From Pseudomonas sp. LD120 (GTDB lineage Bacteria; Pseudomonadota; Gammaproteobacteria; Pseudomonadales; Pseudomonadaceae): 64,000 bases of DNA. Shown piece after piece: positions 11,401-20,123 of this stretch; within the stretch, counting starts at the first letter, position 1; every line of letters begins with the position of its first letter. The notes under the pieces are model-generated. The model searched no databases, was not told the origin of the DNA, and was given only the letters and a program-made list of their open reading frames with translations. The translations under genes were made by a program, and so were the position numbers. The stretch spans positions 186,001 to 250,000 of the forward strand of contig NZ_WVHL01000003.1 in NCBI RefSeq assembly GCF_009861525.1, written 5' to 3'.

Positions 11401-11424
11401 CGGAATAAGAATGTTTGTATTCCG
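11401..11424. promoter_or_regulatory. Inverted repeat in bfr promoter region
   Basis: CGGAATA (11401-11407) and TATTCCG (11418-11424) form a perfect 7-bp inverted repeat with a 10-bp spacer, about 100 bp upstream of the bfr ATG in an AT-rich stretch. It does not look like a Fur site. The regulator, if any, is unknown. Confidence 0.35.
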
Positions 11425-11459
11425 CGTTTTGACCCTAAGCGATTGAATTACAGGCATAA

Positions 11460-11487
11460 AAAACCGGACATCAGGTCCGGTTGTTTG
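11460..11487 (-). terminator. Intrinsic terminator after bfd
   Basis: AACCGGAC (11462-11469) pairs perfectly with GTCCGGTT (11475-11482) around a 5-base loop. On the minus strand the stem is followed by a run of T, which separates bfd from bfr transcription. Confidence 0.85.
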
Positions 11488-11511
11488 AAACAGTGCTACT
11501 TATTCGGTCTA

Positions 11512-11730
11512 TCAGGCAACATTAAATTCCACAGGGTAGGGAATGGCTGCTTGGCTGTTCTGCAATTCGGTCAGGGTTTCGCGAACCACTTGTTTGGCCA
11601 GGCAAGCACATTTACCACATTGACTGGCAACGCCGGTCGCCTGGCGCACATCGCGGTAGCTGCAGCAACCTTCGTAGATGGCTTCGCGAATTTGTCCGTC
11701 GGTGACTCCGGTGCAGAGGCAGACATACAT
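11512..11730 (-). CDS. bfd: Bacterioferritin-associated ferredoxin
   Basis: This 72-residue protein starts MYVCLCTGVTDGQIREAIYE. C4, C6, C38 and C41 are the four [2Fe-2S] ligands of the Bfd fold (CLC ... QCGKC). Bfd delivers electrons to the heme of bacterioferritin so that stored Fe(III) is released as Fe(II). Bfr lies downstream in the same orientation. A Fur-box-like sequence about 55 bp upstream fits induction in low iron, as described for P. aeruginosa bfd. Confidence 0.95.
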   Translation of the reverse strand: MYVCLCTGVTDGQIREAIYEGCCSYRDVRQATGVASQCGKCACLAKQVVRETLTELQNSQAAIPYPVEFNVA

Positions 11731-11784
11731 AAGATCAGAACCGTCGCTGGTTAGGGCTCAATTGCGATGGATCTTAATGTTAAC

Positions 11785-11797
11785 GAGAATGATTGTC
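11785..11797. promoter_or_regulatory. Fur-box-like site upstream of bfd
   Basis: GAGAATGATTGTC matches the Fur consensus half GATAATGATAATC in 10 of 13 positions and lies about 55 bp upstream of the bfd ATG. Upstream TTAATGTTAAC may extend the site. Confidence 0.6.
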
Positions 11798-12053
11798 AAA
11801 GTGGTTTCGGCGGCCTTGATTGCTGTTTATTGCCGTGGTGACGAACGGTTCTGTTTCGGTTTATGACAGATCAACCGTATTTTGCGCCTTGTAAGCCGCG
11901 CTGGCGAAAAACCGTTAAGGACAGCTCAAAAACGCGGTGTATGATGTCCGGTCCTTGCGAAGTGGGGGCTGGTCACAGAGCTGTCGCATCCGCGTTGCAG
12001 ACTCAAGACCAATCCTCTTCTTCTATTACTACGTCCACACCAGGAGATATCCA

Positions 12054-12656
12054 ATGAGCGTACTCGTCGGCAAACAAGCCCCTGACTTCACCGTCCCGGC
12101 CGTTCTCGGCAATGGCGAAATCGTTGACAGCTTCAACCTGTCCTCGGCCATCAAAGGCAAATACGGTCTGGTGTTCTTCTACCCACTGGACTTCACCTTT
12201 GTTTGCCCGTCCGAGCTGATCGCTCTGGACCACCGTATGGCTGACTTCAAGGCGCGCAACGTAGAAGTGATCGCTGTTTCGATCGACTCGCACTTCACCC
12301 ACAACGCCTGGCGCAACACCCCGATCAATGCCGGTGGCATCGGTCAGGTTCAATACATCATGGCGGCTGACATGAAGCACGATATCGCCAAGGCCTATGA
12401 CGTTGAGTCCGAAGGTGGCGTGGCTTTCCGTGGCGCGTTCCTGATCGACGACAAAGGTGTTGTTCGTTCGCAGATCGTCAACGACCTGCCGCTGGGCCGT
12501 AACATGGAAGAGCTGATCCGTCTGGTCGATGCCCTGCAATTCCACGAAGAGCACGGCGAAGTCTGCCCGGCCAACTGGAAGAAAGGCGACAAAGGCATGA
12601 CTGCTTCGCCAGAAGGCGTTGCTGCTTATCTGAGCGAGAACGCCGGCAAGCTGTAA
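12054..12656 (+). CDS. Typical 2-Cys peroxiredoxin (AhpC/Prx1 type)
   Basis: This 200-residue protein starts MSVLVGKQAPDFTVPAVLGN. The peroxidatic Cys is in DFTFVCPSEL and the resolving Cys in HGEVCPANW near the C-terminus. The GG(V/I)GQVQY region and RGAFLIDDKG strand are family features. It reduces hydrogen peroxide and organic peroxides in the cytoplasm using thioredoxin or a related donor. The ATG at 12054 follows CAGGAGAT and gives the normal family length; a longer open frame upstream has no similarity. It sits among iron-storage genes, sensible for oxidative protection. Confidence 0.94.
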   Translation: MSVLVGKQAPDFTVPAVLGNGEIVDSFNLSSAIKGKYGLVFFYPLDFTFVCPSELIALDHRMADFKARNVEVIAVSIDSHFTHNAWRNTPINAGGIGQVQYIMAADMKHDIAKAYDVESEGGVAFRGAFLIDDKGVVRSQIVNDLPLGRNMEELIRLVDALQFHEEHGEVCPANWKKGDKGMTASPEGVAAYLSENAGKL

Positions 12657-12673
12657 GGCTTGGCGTCACGCTC

Positions 12674-12703
12674 AAAAAAACCGGCCTCAGGGCCGGTTTT
12701 TTT
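12674..12703. terminator. Bidirectional terminator between peroxiredoxin and rnt
   Basis: ACCGGCC pairs with GGCCGGT around a short loop, with seven A before and seven T after. It serves both convergent genes. Confidence 0.92.
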
Positions 12704-12733
12704 ATGGGGCAGTTCAACTCGGCGAAGAGTTAA

Positions 12734-13405
12734 TCAGTCGTCGAAGTCCTGCCAGCCGCCCATTTGCTTCCAGCGGTTGACGATGCCGCAGAACAGCTCG
12801 GCGGTCTTCTCGGTGTCGTAACGGGCCGAGTGGGCCTCACGGCCGTCGAAGTCGATGTCGGCGCTTTGACAAGCCTTGGCCAGAACGGTCTGACCGTAAG
12901 CCAGTCCTGCCAAGGTCGCGGTGTCGAAGCTGGAGAAGGGGTGGAACGGGTTGCGCTTCATGTCCAGGCGCGCCACAGCGGCGTTGAGGAAGCCTAGGTC
13001 GAAGCTGGCGTTGTGGCCCACCAGAATGGCGCGCTTGCAGCCATTGGCCTTCAGTGCCTTGCGTACGCCGCGGAAAATATCGGTGAGCGCGGTTTCTTCG
13101 CTGACGGCCATGCGCAGCGGGTGGTCGAGCTTGATCCCGGTGAACTCCAGGGCCGCCGCTTCGATGTTCGCACCTTCAAAAGGCTCGACCCGAAAGAAGT
13201 AGGTGTGTTCGGGGAACACAAAGCCTTTTTCATCCATGCCGATAGTGGTGGCGGCAATTTCCAGTAGTGCATCGGTGGCCGAGTTGAAACCACCGGTTTC
13301 AACGTCGACGACTACCGGCAGGTAACCGCGAAAACGTGCAGCCATGGGGTGGCGAGGGCCGCCGCCGCTACCTTCTTGTTCGTCGTCGAAATGGTCGTCA
13401 CTCAC
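12734..13405 (-). CDS. rnt: Ribonuclease T
   Basis: This 223-residue DEDDh exonuclease has the first catalytic motif [20 protein letters not shown], a middle [13 protein letters not shown] and a late [14 protein letters not shown] carrying the His and Asp. RNase T trims the 3' ends of tRNA and other stable RNAs. The start is a GTG at 13405 that overlaps the pyrC stop (GTGA), indicating translational coupling. The resulting N-terminus, [20 protein letters not shown], is acidic as in other pseudomonads. Confidence 0.94.
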   Translation of the reverse strand: MSDDHFDDEQEGSGGGPRHPMAARFRGYLPVVVDVETGGFNSATDALLEIAATTIGMDEKGFVFPEHTYFFRVEPFEGANIEAAALEFTGIKLDHPLRMAVSEETALTDIFRGVRKALKANGCKRAILVGHNASFDLGFLNAAVARLDMKRNPFHPFSSFDTATLAGLAYGQTVLAKACQSADIDFDGREAHSARYDTEKTAELFCGIVNRWKQMGGWQDFDD

Positions 13406-14448
13406 GAGTGATCCTCCAGCAGGCGCCAGCGCAGTTTTTCGCCGGCGCGCAGCGGAATGACAGTCAGCTCGCCGAACGGCAGGCTGGCAGGGGCGGTCCA
13501 CTCTTCACGAACCAGGGTGATGCGATCGGTGTTGGCCGGCAGGCCGTAGAAGCGCGGGCCGTTGAGGCTGGCAAAAGCTTCCAGCTTGTCCAAGGCATTG
13601 CGCTGTTCGAACGCTTCGGCATACAGCTCGATTGCGGCATAGGCGCTGTAGCAGCCGGCGCAACCACAAGCGGCTTCCTTGGCATGCTGGGCGTGTGGCG
13701 CGGAGTCGGTGCCGAGGAAGAACTTCTCGCTGCCGCTGGTGGCCGCATCCAGCAGGGCTTCCTGGTGGGTGTTGCGCTTGAGAATCGGCAGGCAATAGAA
13801 GTGCGGACGAATACCGCCCACCAGCATGTGGTTGCGGTTGTACAGCAGGTGGTGCGCGGTGATGGTGGCGCCAACGTTGGCTGAGGCCTCCTTGACGAAC
13901 TGCACCGCTTCACCGGTGGTGATGTGCTCGAATACCACTTTCAGGCTTGGGAAACGTTCGACCACGCGACGCATGTGCTCGTCGATGAAGATTTTTTCGC
14001 GATCGAAGACGTCAATGTCGCCGCGGGTCACTTCTCCGTGGATCAGCAGTGGCAAGCCCACTTCAGCCATGGCTTCGAGCGCCGGGAAGATCTTGTCGAT
14101 GCAGGTCACGCCCGAGTCCGAGTTGGTGGTCGCACCGGCCGGATACAGTTTGGCGGCGTGTACGAAGCCGCTGGCCTTGGCCGCACGGATCTCGTCCGGT
14201 TGGGTGCGGTCCGTCAGATAGAGCACCATCAGCGGCTCAAAGCGGCTGCCGACCGGACGCGCAGCTAGAATTCGCTGGCGATAGGCGTCGGCTTGTGCGG
14301 CGTTGCGCACCGGAGGTACCAGGTTAGGCATGATGATGGCGCGGCCAAAGGTGCGCGCGACATCTGCGACTGTATTGGGCAACACGGCACCATCGCGAAG
14401 ATGAATATGCCAGTCGTCGGGACGCAGTAGGGTCAGGCGGTCGGACAT
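13402..14448 (-). CDS. pyrC: Dihydroorotase
   Basis: This 348-residue class II dihydroorotase starts [20 protein letters not shown], which contains the metal-binding HIHLRD. The later [37 protein letters not shown] and [13 protein letters not shown] segments carry the carboxylated-Lys region, further metal His residues and the catalytic Asp. It closes carbamoyl aspartate to dihydroorotate in pyrimidine synthesis. It shares a 4-bp overlap with rnt downstream and is divergent from motY. Confidence 0.96.
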   Translation of the reverse strand: MSDRLTLLRPDDWHIHLRDGAVLPNTVADVARTFGRAIIMPNLVPPVRNAAQADAYRQRILAARPVGSRFEPLMVLYLTDRTQPDEIRAAKASGFVHAAKLYPAGATTNSDSGVTCIDKIFPALEAMAEVGLPLLIHGEVTRGDIDVFDREKIFIDEHMRRVVERFPSLKVVFEHITTGEAVQFVKEASANVGATITAHHLLYNRNHMLVGGIRPHFYCLPILKRNTHQEALLDAATSGSEKFFLGTDSAPHAQHAKEAACGCAGCYSAYAAIELYAEAFEQRNALDKLEAFASLNGPRFYGLPANTDRITLVREEWTAPASLPFGELTVIPLRAGEKLRWRLLEDHS

Positions 14449-14607
14449 TGGAGGTTCCAGGCAGGCGGGTAAAACTCAGGGGAATGCTACCGGAAAAGAC
14501 TCTTCCAGGCACTCGCTATCAAGTTTTGCGACGAGCAACCGATATCCCGAAGGTATGGCGTATTAACGCCTGTGGATTTTTAGCAGTACACGTCAGTGGA
14601 GCCTCCC

Positions 14608-15522
14608 GTGCGCCAGCGTTATCTAGCCTTGCTCAGTGTGTTTGCCAGCCTGCCTGCGATGGCTCTCACTTTCCAGACCCGCCTGGAGAGCATTGAGTGG
14701 ACGGTCGAAGGCGACAAATTCGAGTGCCGCCTCATTCAACCGGTCACCGATTTCGGTTCCGGCGAATTCGTTCGCCGCGCCGGCGAGCAGGCGATTTTTC
14801 GCCTCAAGAGCTTCAACCCGATGCAGGCCGGTGGCTCGGCCACTTTGCTTGCGGCGGCTGCGCCCTGGCAGCCGGGACGTGGTGATATCAACCTTGGGGC
14901 AGTCAAGGCCGGGACCGATGGGGTGCTGTTCAACAGTAACCAGATGCAGGCCGGGCGCCTGATCATGGGGTTGCTGGAAGGGCGCAGTCCGGTGGTGAGG
15001 CACTACTCGCGCGAGGGCGGGGTGTCTGAGGTGCGCTTGCTGCCGGTGAAATTTGGCAAGGCCTATAGCGACTATCAAAGCTGCATGACCAAGCTGCTGC
15101 CGATGAACTATGACCAGGTCAAACAGAGCGAGATCGGTTTTCCTGGCGGGGGTATCGAACTGGATGCCCGGGCTAAGGCCAAGCTGCAGGTGATGGTCGA
15201 CTTCATCAAGGCCGATCCCACGGTCAATCATATTCAGTTGGACGGCCATTCGGACAACAGTGGCAATCGCTTGACCAACCGTGATCTGTCTCGTCGTCGG
15301 GCCCTGGCGGTGATGGAGTTCTTCAAGGCCAACGGTATTGCCGAGAACCAGATCGTTGTGCGCTTCCATGGCGAGCGCTATCCCTTGGTTCCCAACACCA
15401 ATGCAGCCAATCGGGCTAAGAATCGCCGGGTCAATGTGCACCTGGAGCGAGTGGCCCCCACCGAAAAGCCGGCTCCAGCAGCTCCGACTGCTTCCGGCTC
15501 CAACGCTGCGGCGACGTCCTGA
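14608..15522 (+). CDS. motY: Flagellar motor/stator-associated protein MotY
   Basis: This 304-residue protein starts (GTG at 14608) MRQRYLALLSVFASLPAMAL, a signal peptide. A C-terminal OmpA-like peptidoglycan-binding domain follows at about 170-285, with the motif HIQLDGHSDNSGNRLTNRDL and NRAKNRRVNVHLE. The middle part resembles the MotY N-terminal domain that forms the T ring around the sodium/proton stators. GTG at 14608 is favoured over the in-frame GTG at 14596 because GGAG lies 6-7 bases upstream. The C-terminal tail is Ala/Pro-rich. No other flagellar gene is near, as is usual for motY in Pseudomonas. Confidence 0.88.
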   Translation: MRQRYLALLSVFASLPAMALTFQTRLESIEWTVEGDKFECRLIQPVTDFGSGEFVRRAGEQAIFRLKSFNPMQAGGSATLLAAAAPWQPGRGDINLGAVKAGTDGVLFNSNQMQAGRLIMGLLEGRSPVVRHYSREGGVSEVRLLPVKFGKAYSDYQSCMTKLLPMNYDQVKQSEIGFPGGGIELDARAKAKLQVMVDFIKADPTVNHIQLDGHSDNSGNRLTNRDLSRRRALAVMEFFKANGIAENQIVVRFHGERYPLVPNTNAANRAKNRRVNVHLERVAPTEKPAPAAPTASGSNAAATS

Positions 15523-15651
15523 TACGGCTGTCGTCGTCGCTCGCTCGACATAATCTGTCGCTTGGTCGTCATAAGCTGTCGCGCCCCTGTAAATTATTCC
15601 CATAGATCGGTAGACTTGGCGCCTTTCCGTACAACCCCGTGGAGTGATGGC

Positions 15652-16869
15652 ATGGCGGACGTTAACAAGGTCGTTCTGGCGTATTCGGGCGGCCTGGACA
15701 CTTCGGTGATCCTCAAGTGGCTGCAGGATACTTACAACTGTGAAGTAGTGACTTTCACTGCTGACCTGGGCCAAGGCGAAGAGGTCGAGCCGGCCCGCGC
15801 CAAGGCGCAAGCCATGGGCGTCAAAGAGATCTACATCGACGATCTGCGCGAAGAGTTCGTGCGCGATTTCGTTTTCCCGATGTTCCGCGCCAACACTGTC
15901 TACGAAGGCGAGTACCTGCTGGGTACTTCCATCGCTCGTCCGTTGATCGCCAAGCGTTTGATCGAGATTGCCAACGAAACCGGCGCCGACGCCATTTCCC
16001 ATGGCGCCACCGGCAAAGGTAACGACCAGGTACGTTTCGAGCTGGGTGCCTACGCGCTCAAGCCAGGGGTTAAAGTGATTGCTCCTTGGCGCGAGTGGGA
16101 CCTGCTGTCCCGCGAGAAGCTGATGGACTACGCCGAAAAGCACGGCATTCCGATCGAGCGCCACGGCAAGAAAAAGTCGCCGTACTCGATGGATGCAAAC
16201 TTGCTGCACATCTCCTATGAAGGCGGCGTGCTGGAAGACACTTGGACCGAGCACGAAGAAGACATGTGGCGCTGGACCGTCTCCCCGGAGAACGCGCCGG
16301 ATGCCCCGCAGTACTTGGAACTGACCTACCGCAACGGTGACATCGTCGCGCTGGACGGCGTTGAAATGACCCCGGCCACCGTATTGGCGACCTTGAACCG
16401 TATTGGTGGCGAGCACGGCATCGGTCGTTTGGATATCGTCGAGAACCGGTACGTGGGCATGAAGTCCCGTGGCTGCTATGAAACCCCGGGCGGCACCATC
16501 ATGCTGCGCGCTCACCGGGCTATCGAGTCCATCACTCTGGACCGTGAAGTGGCTCACCTCAAAGATGAGTTGATGCCCAAGTACGCCAGCCTGATCTACA
16601 CCGGTTACTGGTGGAGTCCGGAGCGTCTGATGCTGCAGCAGATGATCGATGCCTCCCAAGCCCATGTGAACGGCGTGGTACGTCTGAAACTGTACAAAGG
16701 CAATGTGATCGTTACTGGTCGCAAGTCTGATGAGTCGTTGTTCGATGCCAACATTGCGACCTTCGAAGAAGATGGCGGTGCTTACAATCAAGAAGACGCA
16801 GCAGGCTTCATCAAGCTCAATGCTCTGCGCATGCGTATTGCCGCAAACAAAGGTCGGACTCTGATCTGA
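15652..16869 (+). CDS. argG: Argininosuccinate synthase
   Basis: This 405-residue ATP-dependent ligase starts [20 protein letters not shown] with the PP-loop motif AYSGGLDTS. Other family segments are [24 protein letters not shown], and [13 protein letters not shown]. It joins citrulline and aspartate in arginine biosynthesis, following ArgF. The ATG at 15652 follows GGAGTGATGGC; the open frame upstream is leader. An intrinsic terminator lies 20 bp after the stop. Confidence 0.97.
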   Translation: MADVNKVVLAYSGGLDTSVILKWLQDTYNCEVVTFTADLGQGEEVEPARAKAQAMGVKEIYIDDLREEFVRDFVFPMFRANTVYEGEYLLGTSIARPLIAKRLIEIANETGADAISHGATGKGNDQVRFELGAYALKPGVKVIAPWREWDLLSREKLMDYAEKHGIPIERHGKKKSPYSMDANLLHISYEGGVLEDTWTEHEEDMWRWTVSPENAPDAPQYLELTYRNGDIVALDGVEMTPATVLATLNRIGGEHGIGRLDIVENRYVGMKSRGCYETPGGTIMLRAHRAIESITLDREVAHLKDELMPKYASLIYTGYWWSPERLMLQQMIDASQAHVNGVVRLKLYKGNVIVTGRKSDESLFDANIATFEEDGGAYNQEDAAGFIKLNALRMRIAANKGRTLI

Positions 16870-16889
16870 TGCTTTGAGTGATTTAAAGA

Positions 16890-16916
16890 AGCCCCGCGAT
16901 AAGCGGGGTTTTTTTT
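16890..16916 (+). terminator. Intrinsic terminator of argG
   Basis: CCCCGC (16892-16897) and GCGGGG (16903-16908) form a stem with loop GATAA, followed by eight T. Confidence 0.92.
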
Positions 16917-17211
16917 GCCCTTGATATATAGGTGCAAGGTGAATTGCAGGTGGTTCTGTCCGTGGTGAGAATAACAGTGATGGGTGAAAGTGCTGATGGT
17001 TTTTTAGTACGAAAAGTAGCTTGTCTGGCGATTAATCCGACGCTTTTTTTTACTTTAGTAGCCGTTCTCTAAATTATTTTGTAAGGCAAATCGGTATTGT
17101 TTGTAAGGAACGTCCTTGTTAGGTCGTAGCCCCCTGATACACGGTGTCAGGGTCAAGTCTCTGGGGTATTGTGCGTGCTCTAAAAATAACTCTCAGGACT
17201 TGGATGTACCT
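16917..17211. other. AT-rich non-coding region before orphan response regulator
   Basis: About 295 bp clearly poorer in GC than the neighbours, with T-runs near 17046 and short AT words near 17069-17105. No credible gene is seen. It presumably holds the promoter of the regulator at 17212. The composition shift and the break in remembered PAO1 gene order here hint at an insertion point. Confidence 0.45.
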
Positions 17212-17838
17212 ATGAAAAGAGTATTGATCGTGGATGATCATCCCGTTGTTCGTTTGGCTGTGCGTATGTTGATGGAGCGACATGGTCTTGAAGTTGTAGC
17301 GGAAACGGATAACGGTATGGATGCGCTGAAGTTGGCTCTTGAGCATGTTCCGGACATTTTGATTTTGGATATTGGAATTCCCCAGCTAGATGGGCTTGAA
17401 GTTATAACTCGGCTAATGTCCAGAACCCTGCCGATTAGAATTCTAGTCTTGACTTTGCAGGTTCCCGGGCCTTTCTCCATGCGCTGCATGCAGGCCGGCG
17501 CTGCCGGTTATGTGTGCAAACAGCAGGACATTACCGAGTTAATGAGTGCAGTGCGTGCCGTGCTGGCGGGTTACAGCTACTTTCCCAACGAGGCATTGCA
17601 TACGTTTCGTTCCAGTCAGGCTGTTGGTAGTGAAGAAGAGATGATCGAGCTTCTTTCGGGGCGCGAGCTGATCGTCTTGAAGCAACTTACCAATGGCATG
17701 AGCAACAAGGAAATCGCAGAAGGATTGTGTTTGAGCAACAAGACCGTCAGCACTTACAAACGCCGTCTTTTGGCCAAACTCAATGCGCGTTCATTGGTAG
17801 ATCTGATTGAGTTTGCTCAGCGTCATCAACTGGCCTGA
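17212..17838 (+). CDS. Orphan response regulator, NarL/LuxR (BvgA/EvgA-like) type
   Basis: This 208-residue regulator starts MKRVLIVDDHPVVRLAVRML. The receiver domain (1-120) has acidic pocket D8-D9, phospho-acceptor D53 (LILDIGIPQLDG) and the Lys in YVCKQQD. The C-terminal LuxR-type helix-turn-helix (about 145-205) reads SGRELIVLKQLTNGMSNKEI then SNKTVSTYKRRLLAKLNARS. No sensor kinase gene is adjacent. Base composition and codon use in the first half are AT-richer than neighbouring core genes. The target genes and signal are unknown. Confidence 0.88.
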   Translation: MKRVLIVDDHPVVRLAVRMLMERHGLEVVAETDNGMDALKLALEHVPDILILDIGIPQLDGLEVITRLMSRTLPIRILVLTLQVPGPFSMRCMQAGAAGYVCKQQDITELMSAVRAVLAGYSYFPNEALHTFRSSQAVGSEEEMIELLSGRELIVLKQLTNGMSNKEIAEGLCLSNKTVSTYKRRLLAKLNARSLVDLIEFAQRHQLA

Positions 17839-17956
17839 AGCGTCAGTGGGTTATTAAGCAACAGCACTGTTATTGCTTGAATGGCGCTATGAGTGCAGCG
17901 GTGACCGGTCAGGCGATGAGGCTGGCCGGTCAGGTTTCAGTAGGCGCGAGTGGCAC

Positions 17957-17987
17957 AAAAAAACCTCCAGTGGGAGGTTTTTCTTTT
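17957..17987. terminator. Bidirectional terminator
   Basis: AAACCTCC and GGAGGTTT pair perfectly around AGTG, with A-run before and T-rich run after. It separates the response regulator from the convergent small gene at 17989. Confidence 0.9.
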
Positions 17988-17988
17988 G

Positions 17989-18168
17989 TTAGAGATCAAA
18001 GTCATAGTCGGCCAGTTGTTTTTGTAGGCGTCGTTCTTCGAGGAGGTTGTCGATAGTGCGACGTTTGCTCAGATTGGTTTTCGCGACCTCGACTACGGGT
18101 TCGGTGTCCTCTGTTTCAGTTGCGATGAAGTCGTCTTCTACGTCCAGTTGTTCTTTGCCAGTGCTCAT
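17989..18168 (-). CDS. Small acidic protein, PA3496-like
   Basis: This 59-residue protein begins MSTGKEQLDVEDDFIATETE and ends RRLQKQLADYDFDL. The first half is strongly acidic; the second half is a basic, probably helical stretch (SKRRTIDNLLEERRLQKQL). I recognise it as resembling the short conserved Pseudomonas protein next to nth in P. aeruginosa (PA3496), based on position and the C-terminal pattern. No transmembrane segment or signal is visible. Its function is not known to me. It precedes a terminator and lies in the same orientation as nth. Confidence 0.72.
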   Translation of the reverse strand: MSTGKEQLDVEDDFIATETEDTEPVVEVAKTNLSKRRTIDNLLEERRLQKQLADYDFDL

Positions 18169-18275
18169 AAGGTCAACTCCAGGCTAAGACTGCCATTGGC
18201 GCTCCTTATATCGACATTCTCCTGGCGGGTAAAAAAGATTTTTTCAATCGATCGATTGGCAAAATCAATGTTCAG

Positions 18276-18914
18276 TCAATCGTCAGAAGTCTTTTGCTTG
18301 TATTCGCACAGATCTTCGATTCGACAGGCTCCGCAGCGCGGCTTGCGGGCGAGGCACACATACCGACCGTGGAGGATCAGCCAGTGATGGGCGTCCAGCA
18401 AAAAGTCCTTGGGAACGAACTTCATCAGCTTCTTTTCAACGTCCACGACGTTCTTTCCCGGTGCCAGGCCGGTGCGATTGCTGACCCGGAAGATGTGGGT
18501 ATCCACGGCCATGGTCAACTGGCGAAATGCTGTGTTGAGCACCACGTTGGCGGTCTTGCGGCCAACGCCGGGCAGTGCCTCCAGTGCTTCGCGGGTTTGG
18601 GGGACTTCGCCATTGTGGCGTTCCACCAGCAAGCGGCAGGTCTCGATGACGTTCTTTGCCTTGCTGTTGTACAGGCCAATGGTCTTGATGTACTCGGACA
18701 GACCTTCGACGCCCAAGGCATGAATGGCCGCTGGCGTATTGGCCACGGGGAAGAGTCTGGCGGTCGCCTTGTTGACCCCGACGTCGGTCGATTGCGCCGA
18801 GAGAATCACCGCGATCAGTAACTCGAACGGCGATGAATAGGCCAGTTCGGTTTTTGGTTCGGGGTTGTCTTCGTGAAGTCGGCGAAATATTTCCAGGCGT
18901 TTGGCGGCATTCAT
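18276..18914 (-). CDS. nth: Endonuclease III
   Basis: This 212-residue DNA glycosylase/AP lyase starts MNAAKRLEIFRRLHEDNPEP. The helix-hairpin-helix ALPGVGRKTANVVL carries the catalytic Lys, and the catalytic Asp is in MAVDTHIFRVSNR. The C-terminal iron-sulfur loop C-x6-C-x2-C-x5-C (CLARKPRCGACRIEDLC) is intact. It removes oxidised pyrimidines. An alternative ATG at 18926 overlaps the rsxE stop (ATGA), but ATG 18914 gives the standard family length. nth ends the rsx operon. Confidence 0.94.
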   Translation of the reverse strand: MNAAKRLEIFRRLHEDNPEPKTELAYSSPFELLIAVILSAQSTDVGVNKATARLFPVANTPAAIHALGVEGLSEYIKTIGLYNSKAKNVIETCRLLVERHNGEVPQTREALEALPGVGRKTANVVLNTAFRQLTMAVDTHIFRVSNRTGLAPGKNVVDVEKKLMKFVPKDFLLDAHHWLILHGRYVCLARKPRCGACRIEDLCEYKQKTSDD

Positions 18915-18922
18915 GGGGGGAG

Positions 18923-19519
18923 TCATTTCCTCGAAGACGGTCGGTTAATTGTCGAAGTGCTGGCCCAGGCCCGCTTCGCGGCCAATAGCAGGCCCAGCAG
19001 AATAAAGCCGCCGGGGGCCAGCGTCAGCAGGCGTAATCCACCCTGTGGTAGCAGCACCCAGCCACTGCTGTCATCAGGCACTCCGGCGAGCCAGCCCAGG
19101 TGGCTGCCCAGGGCGCCGGTGCCAAGCAGTTCACGCAATGCGCCAAGCACGATCAGGGTGCCACAGAACCCCGCCAACACACGCCACCGGGCACGCTGCT
19201 GGAACCAGCCCGCCTGTTCCAGGATCACGCATTGCAGGGGCAGCAGGCCCAGGTACAGGCTCAGTTGTTGGTGCAGCTCATAACTCCAGGCTTGCAGCGC
19301 CAGCCACAGGCAACTGCCGAGGCTGGCGCTGAGCAGCAAGCTGGCTAGCCATTGGCCACCAGCCTCAAGCCTTGGTCGCAGCAACCCCATGCCGCCGCCA
19401 AAGGTGCCGACCATCAGCCAGCCAGCCAGGGCCAAGCCGATGGCGGTGACCCAGGAGCTCGTCACCCCGATCAAAGGGGGCAACATCAACAGGCCCGGCC
19501 AAGCCAGCGGCTTATTCAT
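18923..19519 (-). CDS. rsxE: Rnf/Rsx complex subunit E
   Basis: This 198-residue integral membrane protein starts MNKPLAWPGLLMLPPLIGVT, with about six hydrophobic segments. Conserved RnfE features include LGLLPLQCVILEQAG and the LREL(L)GTGALGS segment. RnfA and RnfE are the inverted pair that forms the membrane core, with a [2Fe-2S] cluster between conserved cysteines; C-containing LQCVILEQ fits one ligand. It overlaps rsxG by 8 bp. The open frame extends upstream, but this ATG matches the family start. Confidence 0.88.
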   Translation of the reverse strand: MNKPLAWPGLLMLPPLIGVTSSWVTAIGLALAGWLMVGTFGGGMGLLRPRLEAGGQWLASLLLSASLGSCLWLALQAWSYELHQQLSLYLGLLPLQCVILEQAGWFQQRARWRVLAGFCGTLIVLGALRELLGTGALGSHLGWLAGVPDDSSGWVLLPQGGLRLLTLAPGGFILLGLLLAAKRAWASTSTINRPSSRK

Positions 19520-20123
19520 GAGCGGCTCCGCTGAGTAACTGCGTGCGATGCTCATCGAAGTAACGCAAGGCGTCGTGCAGGGCGCTGATTACCGCGCGTG
19601 AAGTGATGGTGGCGCCAGCGATTTGATCGAACTGACCGTTGTCTTTCTTCAAGGCCCAGGCACTGTCTTGCGGTAGGTCGCGGGATTTGCCCGTAAAGCC
19701 TTGCAGCCAGGCACTGGGCCGCTCGGCGATGCGCGCTCCCAGTCCCGGGGTTTCGTCTTGTCTGAGGGTTTTACTGCCTAGCAGGCGTCCCTGGTTGTCG
19801 ATTGCGATCAGCAGTTCGATAGGGCCGGCATATCCGGTGACCTGGCTACGCAACAGCAAGGCGCTGGGCTGGCCATTACGCATGGCCAGGTAACCATCCA
19901 GCAGGCGGCTATTACTCAGTTGCACGTTGGTCAGTGGCAGCGGGTGATCCAGGGGCTGGTTGTCGTAGCGCTCCGACGGCAGCACATCCAGCAGTTTACG
20001 TGCCTGTAGCGCGCGCTGTTCGGCGTCGATACGTGGGGCGCTGGCGTGCTGCAGTAAAAGGGTTGCACCGATTCCCAAGGCCCCAAGCGCCAGCAGTATA
20101 AGCAGGCTGCGCATTCCTTTCAT
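19512..20123 (-). CDS. rsxG: Rnf/Rsx complex subunit G (FMN-binding)
   Basis: This 203-residue protein has one N-terminal membrane anchor (residues 5-24) and a periplasmic FMN-binding domain. The covalent-flavin motif reads DQIAGATITS, with T172 as the expected FMN-bearing residue. The residue before GAT is Ala, where Ser is common. Other family features are LRQDETPGLGARI and QFDQIAGAT. It overlaps rsxD by 4 bp (ATGA), so translation is coupled along the operon. Confidence 0.9.
   Translation of the reverse strand: MKGMRSLLILLALGALGIGATLLLQHASAPRIDAEQRALQARKLLDVLPSERYDNQPLDHPLPLTNVQLSNSRLLDGYLAMRNGQPSALLLRSQVTGYAGPIELLIAIDNQGRLLGSKTLRQDETPGLGARIAERPSAWLQGFTGKSRDLPQDSAWALKKDNGQFDQIAGATITSRAVISALHDALRYFDEHRTQLLSGAAHE

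Noticed and set aside
14623..16791. 722-codon frame antisense to motY and argG
   Set aside because: Complementary shadow of two well-supported genes; no ribosome-binding site and no domain.
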